A stretch of DNA of 15,101 bases from Caulobacteraceae bacterium (lineage in GTDB: Bacteria > Pseudomonadota > Alphaproteobacteria > Caulobacterales > Caulobacteraceae). A model generated the notes under the pieces. That model made no database searches. It was not told where the DNA came from and saw only the letters and a program-made list of their open reading frames with translations. The stretch is taken from the NCBI GenBank assembly GCA_947479185.1, contig CANJYY010000021.1, forward strand, positions 1-15,101, written 5' to 3'. The position numbers and the translations under genes are program-made. Shown in pieces: positions 1 to 5,798 of this stretch (position 1 is the first letter of the stretch; each line of letters starts with the position of its first letter).

Positions 1-44
1 CCCTGCTTGCGGCGATCAAGGCCAAGGCGCCGGCGGGCGGGTAG
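1..44 (+). CDS. C-terminal tail of an upstream gene (partial)
   Basis: An open frame enters from the left edge and ends at a TAG at 42-44. The visible residues read LLAAIKAKAPAGG, an Ala/Lys/Gly-rich tail of the kind common at the ends of cytoplasmic proteins. Only about 13 codons are visible, so no family can be named. The stop lies 9 bases before the next start codon on the same strand, so this could be the gene preceding the Rieske protein in one operon. The reading is inferred from frame and spacing alone and could be chance. Confidence 0.3.
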   Translation, partial: LLAAIKAKAPAGG

Positions 45-53
45 TCGACCCTG

Positions 54-875
54 ATGCCGGTCGCCACCGAGACAACGCCGACGCCTGATCCCGGGCTTCA
101 CCTGGCCGGCCGCTATGACCGCGACGTCGCCGTGGGGATCGCCAGGGTCTGGGAGAACGTGCTCGACTGGGAGCATCTGCCGGCGCTGCACAACGGCCAG
201 TTCCACAGCATTGCGCTGCTGGATAGCGGCTCCTGGGGCTGGAGCGCCCGGGTGGTGAACCAACCCGGCGACGAGTCGCGGGCCCAGATCATCACGGTGC
301 GGATCGACAGGGCGGCCGGTCGCTATTGTTCGGCGACGGTCGAGGGCCCCGGCGCGGGGACCGAGATCTGGACGACCCTGACGCCTCTGGGGACTGACCG
401 GACCGCGGTCGCGGTCAGCTTTCACGTCGCCGAGGCCCGGCCGGAGCGTCTCGCCCGGATCGGTGAGCGCTACGTCGAAATCTACGCCCGTCTGTGGGAC
501 GAGGACGAGGCGATGATGGTCGAGCGTGAACGGGCGCTTGCCGCGCGTCGGAGCGTCTCGCGGGACGGCGTGGCCGCCCTCAACCTCGGACCCGTTGAGT
601 CTGTCCGCGCCAGCCTGCCACGGCTGGTGGAGTTCGGCGGGGAGCGGTTTCGCCTGCTTGAGCTCGACGGCCGGCTGATTGCCCACGCCGCCACCTGTCC
701 ACACTGGCTCGGGCCGCTCGGGGAGACGCCGGTTGTCGACGGCTGCATCCGCTGTCCGTGGCATGACTACGCTTTCGACGTCGTCACCGGCGCCAGCACC
801 GACGGGCGCGGCCTGACCCTGGCCCCCGCGCCGCGCGTACTTGTGGAGCAGGGCGACGTCGTCGTCTGTCGATGA
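54..875 (+). CDS. Rieske [2Fe-2S] protein with N-terminal oxygenase-like (SRPBCC) domain
   Basis: A 273-residue protein with two parts. The C-terminal ~95 residues are a Rieske domain: Cys215-Pro-His217 and Cys234-Pro-Trp-His237 give the CxH...CxxH pattern that binds a [2Fe-2S] cluster. The N-terminal ~160 residues look like the catalytic SRPBCC/START fold of Rieske oxygenases. The segment ENVLDWEHLPALH (34-46) has Asp38-x2-His41-x4-His46, the known mononuclear-iron spacing, and an acidic EDEAMMVERE stretch (about 150-159) sits where VanA/dicamba-monooxygenase relatives carry the third, Asp, ligand. Classical enzymes have the Rieske domain first, so this order is swapped. There is no signal peptide, so it is probably cytoplasmic. 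The ATG at 54 lacks a clear ribosome-binding site. Its stop overlaps the start of the following flavoprotein (ATGA), which suggests a redox pair. The Rieske domain is confident; oxygenase activity and substrate are inferred and unknown. Confidence 0.85.
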   Translation: MPVATETTPTPDPGLHLAGRYDRDVAVGIARVWENVLDWEHLPALHNGQFHSIALLDSGSWGWSARVVNQPGDESRAQIITVRIDRAAGRYCSATVEGPGAGTEIWTTLTPLGTDRTAVAVSFHVAEARPERLARIGERYVEIYARLWDEDEAMMVERERALAARRSVSRDGVAALNLGPVESVRASLPRLVEFGGERFRLLELDGRLIAHAATCPHWLGPLGETPVVDGCIRCPWHDYAFDVVTGASTDGRGLTLAPAPRVLVEQGDVVVCR

Positions 876-1999
876 GAATCCTTCTGGCCGGGGCCGGTCA
901 TGCGCATCTGGGTCTGCTGCGCCATGCCCGTCGACTGCGTACGGCGGGCGTCGACCTCAGCCTGATAAGCCCGCCGCGGTTTCACTATTCCGGACTGGCC
1001 ACCGGCATCCTGTCTGGCGCCCTGGCGCCGGACGCCGGGGAGATCGACGTGGCGAGACTGGCCGCTGACGTCGGCGTCGCGTTTCACCCCTCCGAGGTTG
1101 CCGCGATTGACCGCGAAGGCCGACAGATCACCCTCGAGGACGGGACGACGCTGCCCTGGGACGCCCTGTCGCTGAACATCGGCAGCCGGACCGCTGATCT
1201 CCACGCGCTCGGCGACGCGGCCGGTGTCTGGGCGGTAAAACCGCTGTCGCAACTGCTGGATCTTGGACGCTGGCTCAATGCTGAGATCGCGCTGACCGGC
1301 CGATGCCCTGCGCTGGTCGTCGCCGGAACCGGTCAGGCCGGCATCGAGGTTACGGCGGCGCTTGTCGGACTCTGCGAACGGTCCTGCGTCACGCCCCGGG
1401 TGACGCTTGTGGGGCCGCCGCCCGGCGGTGTGTGGGCGCCACCGGCCGCGATCCGGTCCGTGGTCGCGGCGATCGAAAGACGTGGGGCGAGCATTCTGGA
1501 CGGAACCGTCGTGTCGCGGGGCGAGCGCCGCTGCAGGCTGGCCTCAGGTCAGGAAATCGGGTGCGACGCCCTTGTCCTTGCGACAGGCCTCGTCGCGCCC
1601 CGACTGGCGGGTGGCCTCGATCTTCCGGTCGATCCGGCCGGCCGGCTGATGACCCTTCCAACCCTGCAGACCACTGAAGACGCGCGGATATTCGCCACCG
1701 GCGACTGCGCGGTTGGCGCCTCTGACCCGCGACCCTGCGTGGGCGTCTTCGGTGTGCGGGCATCGCCGGTTCTGGCGCACAATCTGGCCGCGCTGGCCGG
1801 TGGGCGGCCGCTCCGGGCTTTCCGTCCGCAGACGACCTGGCTGTCGATCATGGATCTTGGGGACGGAACCGGACTGGCCCTTCGCGGCCACGCCTGGTGG
1901 CTTGGACGCCTCCCGCTCAGCCTGAAGCGCCGGCTCGACCTGGGATTTGTCGCCCGGGCGCGTGCGGCCCCGGTCGCAGGTGAAAGACCGGATGTCTGA
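872..1999 (+). CDS. FAD/NAD(P)-dependent pyridine nucleotide-disulfide oxidoreductase
   Basis: A 375-residue flavoprotein. The N-terminal GAGHAHLGLLRH (7-18) is the FAD-binding glycine motif in the GxGHxH form. That form is typical of the NDH-2-like family that also occurs fused to SelD selenophosphate synthetase (TIGR03169 type). AGTGQAGIEV (151-160) is the second, NAD(P)-binding glycine motif, and IFATGDCA (273-280) is the second FAD contact. No CxxxxC redox disulfide is seen next to the FAD motif, so it is not a thioredoxin- or glutathione-reductase type. It has no membrane segment. The ATG at 872 overlaps the stop of the Rieske gene (ATGA), which implies coupled translation; the upstream Shine-Dalgarno is weak. 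It may feed NAD(P)H electrons to the Rieske protein, but that is inference from position. It could equally act on a quinone or another acceptor. Confidence 0.85.
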   Translation: MRILLAGAGHAHLGLLRHARRLRTAGVDLSLISPPRFHYSGLATGILSGALAPDAGEIDVARLAADVGVAFHPSEVAAIDREGRQITLEDGTTLPWDALSLNIGSRTADLHALGDAAGVWAVKPLSQLLDLGRWLNAEIALTGRCPALVVAGTGQAGIEVTAALVGLCERSCVTPRVTLVGPPPGGVWAPPAAIRSVVAAIERRGASILDGTVVSRGERRCRLASGQEIGCDALVLATGLVAPRLAGGLDLPVDPAGRLMTLPTLQTTEDARIFATGDCAVGASDPRPCVGVFGVRASPVLAHNLAALAGGRPLRAFRPQTTWLSIMDLGDGTGLALRGHAWWLGRLPLSLKRRLDLGFVARARAAPVAGERPDV

Positions 2000-2014
2000 A
2001 AGGGCCTGCCGGAA

Positions 2015-2032
2015 GAGGACGAGTTCGTCCTC
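2015..2032 (+). terminator. Possible hairpin terminator after the flavoprotein gene
   Basis: GAGGACGA, GT, TCGTCCTC forms a perfect inverted repeat beginning 16 bases after the flavoprotein stop. The position suits transcription termination. There is no following run of T (AACGCTG follows), so it is not a canonical intrinsic terminator. It may instead stabilise the mRNA 3' end. Confidence 0.3.
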
Positions 2033-2080
2033 AACGCTGCGATCGCGCCAGCATCTGAAGAGTATGAACCAGCGTTGAGG
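2029..2080 (+). repeat. 11-bp perfect inverted repeat with 30-nt loop
   Basis: CCTCAACGCTG at 2029-2039 is exactly complementary to CAGCGTTGAGG at 2070-2080. Its left arm overlaps the right arm of the 2015-2032 hairpin, so the two structures exclude each other in RNA. The role is unknown. It could be a terminator, a protein-binding site or an element end. Confidence 0.6.
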
Positions 2081-2365
2081 CGGTCTGGCGCAGCCCGTTG
2101 GTCTGAATCGCTTCTGATGCCGCAGGTCGAGATGACCCCGCCGCTCGAACACGCTTTGGACGACGGACCAACGCACTTTACCCTTCTTGAGGATCAGTCC
2201 GACGGGCTTCTGATTGCCTGGACGCCGTGGTCCGGCAACGGCGGCATCCGAATGGGGCTTGCCGCTGTCCATCTTGGCAAGTTGAACCCCGCGAAGAGAC
2301 AGGCTGCAGCGACTGTCTGGCGGCGCTGTCAGTTTAAGGTCAACTTGTCTCCGGTCGTGGTGTGA

Positions 2366-2545
2366 CGCCTGCCGGAGAGTATCCCGCATGCGGTACGGCT
2401 GTACTTCTGGGTCACGCTGAGTCTTCTGGATGTTGAAGATCTGCTCGTGCAGCGGGGTGTCGATGCCAGCTACGAGACCATCCGGTGCAGGACTCTGAAG
2501 CTCGGTCGGTTGTTCGCGCACAACCTAAGACGGTCACGAGTGTGG
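2366..2545 (+). pseudogene. IS6-family transposase, decayed N-terminal fragment
   Basis: The frame from 2366 reads RLPESIPHAVRLYFW, then VTLSLLDVEDLLVQRG, VDASYETIR and LKLGRLFAHNLRRSR. This follows the start of IS6/IS26-type transposases (pattern FPxEIIxxAVWLYxRFTLSxRDVEDLLAERGxxVSYETxRRWxxKFGxxFAxxLRR), that is, the zinc-finger/HTH-like region before the DDE domain. Similarity stops at about 2545, and the DDE catalytic part is absent. Several normally conserved positions are changed (for example RRW to RCR), no initiator is visible, and a stop lies immediately upstream. No terminal inverted repeats were recognised. It is an old, inactive remnant. Confidence 0.6.
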
Positions 2546-3039
2546 ATCGGCAGCCTGGTGGGCCGTGCCTCGCCCCCGACGTCGGGTTTGATACGCGCGC
2601 AAGTCTCCGAAATGTCGGCGCAATTTCAGGGGATCCGTCACGCGGCGACCCGGCTTCCGATATCTGCGACCTGGGTGAAACCAATCCAAACACGGGTGAC
2701 GGTGTCAGGGTTGTGGGTTCCAGCCCCTCTGCCATAACAAGTTTCGTTATGTATATCAGAAGGATACGCTGGCGTCGGGGCGGGCCAGCGCGAACGGGTC
2801 TCCTTAGCCGGCCTCGCGGATCGCTGAGGTGCTCGCGGGAGCATTGAGCCTTTCCGGACTGGCCTCAAGCGCCCCGGTTTGGGGCGGCTCCGATCCGGTC
2901 GCGACTGGTTTTGCTGGTCGCCTGACCTTGCGCGGCATTGCCGACTGATAAGGCCGGGCTAGCTTCGGCATGCTTACCGAACTGTCTGCTGGCAGGGGGG
3001 CGGGATCCTGCCTGAGGGTCGGCAACGGAATTGCCTGGC
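2546..3039. other. Gene-free stretch with small palindromes
   Basis: No frame here gives a recognisable protein; the short open frames on both strands look like random GC-rich sequence. Three small inverted repeats are visible. CATAAC (2733-2738) pairs with GTTATG (2746-2751) in a locally AT-richer patch. CGCTGGC (2767-2773) pairs with GCCAGCG (2784-2790). CGCCCC (2870-2875) pairs with GGGGCG (2881-2886). None is followed by a T-run. The promoter of the receptor operon must lie at the right end of this stretch or just after it, but I could not identify convincing -35/-10 boxes. Confidence 0.45.
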
Positions 3040-3059
3040 AAAAGACAGCGTTGTCATTT
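3040..3059. promoter_or_regulatory. Putative LacI-family operator upstream of the receptor operon
   Basis: AAAAGACAGCGTTGTCATTT is an imperfect 20-bp palindrome (8 of 10 positions pair) centred between 3049 and 3050, about 60 bases before the receptor start. It differs from the operator-like palindrome before zwf by only a few bases, and the centre CG with flanking GACA/TGTC is typical of LacI-family sites. Binding by the regulator encoded at 9211-10239 is inferred from the shared motif. The half-site TTGTCA could also overlap a -35 element. Confidence 0.6.
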
Positions 3060-3116
3060 ATGGGTATGGAAAATGGACCGTAAAGGTCTGGGTGGAAACG
3101 AAGGGGGGACTACGGA

Positions 3117-5798
3117 ATGGTTCTGAAAAAGACAGCGTTGTCATTTGGTGTCGCGGCCTCAGTCCTGATGTGGGCCGGTGCGTCTCAAGCTCGCCAAGCC
3201 GCCGCCGAGGCGCCCGTCACACAGCCCAAGCCTGCGGATTCCGGCGCTGAAACCACGCTTGACGCGGTTACGGTCACAGCCACGAAACGCGAAACCCTGA
3301 TGATGGAAACGCCCGTTGCGGTGTCGGCCGTCAGCGGATCGGCGCTTGAGCGGGACGGCGTCTCCGACGTGCGTGAGCTCGGCGCGATGGTGCCCAGCAT
3401 GCAGGTTGGCTTCTCGCCCAGCGACTCCGGCGTTCAGGTCACCATCCGCGGTGTGACGTCGAACAACTTCACCGAGCTGGGCGATCCGGCCGTCGGCATC
3501 CACCTGGACGGGGTCTACTCGCCACGCCCGCAGGCCGGGATGAGCCTGTTGCACGATGTGGACCGGATCGAAATTCTGCGTGGGCCCCAGGGGACCCTGT
3601 TCGGTCGCAACTCGACGGCCGGCGCCATCAACATCCTGCCCAAAAAGCCGTCGTTCAATGGAGCGAGCGTCGAGATCGAGGGCGAGCGCGGCAACTTCAA
3701 TCACCAGGCCCTGCGCCTGGTCTACAACCAGCCCATCACCGACGTGCTCGCCGTTCGCTTCGCCCTCAGTGGCGAGGAGACGGACGGCTACATCAAGCAG
3801 GACCAGGACAGGTTCGACCTGGCCTGGGCCGCTGGCGGCATTGTCGCCGACGGAATTCCGAATACCGATCAGCGCTGGAACACCCCGGTCGGGAAGGGCG
3901 AAGCCTACACTGCGACCAATCGCTGGTCCGCACGCGCCAGTGCGCTTTACAGCCCGAATGACAGCTTCGAATGGCTGGTCACGTTCGAGAGCTACGTCGA
4001 CACCAGCCCCGGTGGGATCTCGCTCAAGGACTGTGAAAAGGCGCAGGGCTACTATTTCGCCTGCACCGAAGACCAGCTCACCGCGCACATCAACGTCCCC
4101 GGAAAGCTCAACTTCAAGATTGGCGGCGTTCGGTCGGTGATGACCTGGCATCCGGCCGAAGGCATGACCGTCGAATACCGCGCCGCCTTCTCGCGTGAGC
4201 GGCGCAGCCAGCAGTACGACGGTGACGGCGGCGTCTTCGCCAGCCCGAACGATCCGGGCTACGGCATGGCGCAGCGGATTTGCTGCGGAACGAATTTTGG
4301 CCCGCTTGTGAACAACCCCGGCGCCATTTCGGGGCTCGGCTTCAGCGTGTCCGCCAACGCCCTGTTCCCCTTCGAAGACCTGCAGCTGCGCACCCGCTGG
4401 TCCCGCTACGACTCCCTGGTCCAGGAGCTGCAGATAAAGTCGGACGGCGACGGAAAGCTGCAATGGGTCGCGGGGCTGTTTGATTCCCGGGAAAAGAACG
4501 CCATCCGCTTCGACGTCGACGCGCCCTGGTGTTGCGTGACGCCGGTGCCGCTGGCCCAGGCGTTCATCCAGCCCGATCGGCAGTCGATCTCCACGGCCAT
4601 CTTCGGCCAGATCGACTACGCCTACAGTGACCGGCTGAATTTCACGGCGGGCTATCGCTACTCCTGGGACAAGAAGAGCGACCAGGGCGGCTCGAACTAT
4701 CAGACGATCGGTTACTGGGTTAATCCGGGCCAGTTCGATCCATCGGGTGCGTTCTGGCAGGAGAGCTGGGGGCTCACCGGCATCGTTCCGGGCTGGGACC
4801 AGCAGTATCAGTCCAACGTTCTGACCCGCGACATGGGGACGTCTTCGCCGACGTTTACCCAACGCATCACGGGCAGTGACAACAGCTATGAGGCGTCCTG
4901 GGAAAAGGGCACCTGGAAGCTGGGCCTCGACTATACGATCAACGACAACCTGTTTGCCTATGCGTCCGTCGCGACCGGCTACAAGGCGGGCGGCTTCGGC
5001 GACAAGGTCGACACCTGCAACTGCGGTAACCTGACGTCGTTCCCGTATGATCCTGAAACGGACATCAACTACGAAGCCGGTCTCAAGGCCCGCTTCCCCG
5101 GTCAGCGTCTCAATCTGATCGCGACGGTCTTCCAGACCGACTTCACTGACATGCAGAAGACCGGCTACGTCATTGTCGGCGAGGATCCCGCGACCCACGT
5201 CAGCATCGGCACGAACCTCACCACCAACATTGCGGGCGCGCGTATTCGTGGCGCTGAGCTCGAGGTTGACTGGACGCCCTACGACGGCGGCCACCTGACC
5301 GGCTGGGTTTCGTACAACAACTCCGAGATCACCGACTTCCCGGACGCTGAAGACGGACTGTACTGCTTCCAGCGCGCTTACCTGGGGCTGAAGGCCTGTC
5401 CGCCGCTTAATGCCGCCGGCCGTCGTCCCACCTCCTACGTCGGCAACAAGCTGCCCTGGGCTCCCGAGTTTTCGGCTACGGTCAACTTCGAGCACAACTG
5501 GCGCCTGTCGAACGGCATCCGCGTCAGCCCCTATGTGTCGGTGCACTGGCAGTCGAAGATGTTCTTCAACGACAGCAATCTGGACACCGGTCCGTTCAGC
5601 TTCGCGCAGGACTCGTTCGCCACGGCGAATGCCGCTCTACGCTTCATCAACGAGCAGGATCACTGGGGTGCGGAGATCTACGTCTACAACGCAACGGATG
5701 AACTGGTCCGTCAGTGGATGGACCCGGGCCCCGGCTTCATGCGCGCGACCTACTTCCCGCCCCGGTCGTTTGGCGTGAAGTTCCACAAGGGGTTCTAG
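3117..5798 (+). CDS. TonB-dependent outer-membrane receptor, probably for glucan oligosaccharides
   Basis: 893 residues, normal for the family. There is a signal peptide of about 25 residues (Lys4-Lys5, hydrophobic core, cleavage after ASQA). A TonB-box-like LDAVTVTA lies at 48-55 and a plug domain at about 60-180, with the family signature IEILRGPQGTLFGRNSTAGA (151-170). A 22-strand beta-barrel follows, ending in Phe (VKFHKGF). It would import substrate through the outer membrane using TonB/ExbBD energy. The ATG at 3117 has AAGGGGGG at 3101-3108. Ten cysteines, several adjacent or near each other, fall in likely extracellular loops, which is unusual for this family. The gene starts an operon with GH3 and GH16 glucanases, so a beta-glucan-derived oligosaccharide is the likely ligand (inference). 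Codons 4-10 contain a second copy of the upstream operator. Confidence 0.95.
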   Translation: MVLKKTALSFGVAASVLMWAGASQARQAAAEAPVTQPKPADSGAETTLDAVTVTATKRETLMMETPVAVSAVSGSALERDGVSDVRELGAMVPSMQVGFSPSDSGVQVTIRGVTSNNFTELGDPAVGIHLDGVYSPRPQAGMSLLHDVDRIEILRGPQGTLFGRNSTAGAINILPKKPSFNGASVEIEGERGNFNHQALRLVYNQPITDVLAVRFALSGEETDGYIKQDQDRFDLAWAAGGIVADGIPNTDQRWNTPVGKGEAYTATNRWSARASALYSPNDSFEWLVTFESYVDTSPGGISLKDCEKAQGYYFACTEDQLTAHINVPGKLNFKIGGVRSVMTWHPAEGMTVEYRAAFSRERRSQQYDGDGGVFASPNDPGYGMAQRICCGTNFGPLVNNPGAISGLGFSVSANALFPFEDLQLRTRWSRYDSLVQELQIKSDGDGKLQWVAGLFDSREKNAIRFDVDAPWCCVTPVPLAQAFIQPDRQSISTAIFGQIDYAYSDRLNFTAGYRYSWDKKSDQGGSNYQTIGYWVNPGQFDPSGAFWQESWGLTGIVPGWDQQYQSNVLTRDMGTSSPTFTQRITGSDNSYEASWEKGTWKLGLDYTINDNLFAYASVATGYKAGGFGDKVDTCNCGNLTSFPYDPETDINYEAGLKARFPGQRLNLIATVFQTDFTDMQKTGYVIVGEDPATHVSIGTNLTTNIAGARIRGAELEVDWTPYDGGHLTGWVSYNNSEITDFPDAEDGLYCFQRAYLGLKACPPLNAAGRRPTSYVGNKLPWAPEFSATVNFEHNWRLSNGIRVSPYVSVHWQSKMFFNDSNLDTGPFSFAQDSFATANAALRFINEQDHWGAEIYVYNATDELVRQWMDPGPGFMRATYFPPRSFGVKFHKGF
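3127..3146. promoter_or_regulatory. Second, intragenic copy of the operator
   Basis: The same 20 bases as at 3040-3059 recur exactly inside the receptor gene (codons 4-10, KKTALSF region), 87 bp downstream centre to centre. Exact identity, including the base that breaks the palindrome, points to duplication or to selection for a second binding site. A bound repressor here could block elongation or act with the upstream site. It may also be a chance result of a local duplication of the gene start. Confidence 0.5.
5787..5792 (+). promoter_or_regulatory. Ribosome-binding site setting a TTG start
   Basis: AAGGGG lies within the last codons of the receptor gene, 6 bases before the TTG at 5799 that follows the receptor stop directly (TAG TTG). 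It supports TTG as the real start of the GH3 gene and tight translational coupling to the receptor. Confidence 0.6.

Larger units (their letters stand above)
2000..2365 (+). other. Gene-free stretch, origin unknown
   Basis: After the flavoprotein stop the same frame stays open until a TGA at 2363-2365, but the translation shows no recognisable domain, no ribosome-binding site and no convincing start (only TTG at 2075). The minus strand also has open frames, which is expected in GC-rich DNA. The left part holds two overlapping inverted repeats (2015-2032 and 2029-2080). Because the segment abuts a decayed transposase fragment in the same frame, it may be mobile-element or rearrangement debris. 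Confidence 0.4.

Noticed and set aside
2690..2740. tRNA-like 3' end (GTGGGTTCCAGCCCCTCTGCCA)
   Set aside because: The T-stem would have a mismatch, the loop lacks the usual purine at position 57, the acceptor spacing is wrong and no matching 5' half is seen. At most a decayed attachment-site remnant.
2733..2751. Zur-type site for the CATAAC/GTTATG palindrome
   Set aside because: The half-sites are in the opposite order from the known alphaproteobacterial Zur consensus (GTTATG...CATAAC), and the zinc-related gene expected is absent.
2447..2847. Short plus-strand open frames after the transposase fragment
   Set aside because: Beyond about 2545 there is no similarity to any family, no ribosome-binding site and no operon context.
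3060..3083. Seven-codon ORF (MGMENGP) directly after the upstream operator
   Set aside because: No ribosome-binding site and too short to support; it could be a leader peptide, but nothing indicates it.
3159..5546. Long open frame of nearly 800 codons antisense to the receptor gene
   Set aside because: The plus strand is clearly a TonB-dependent receptor. The antisense translation has no family features and is a typical consequence of GC-rich codon usage.
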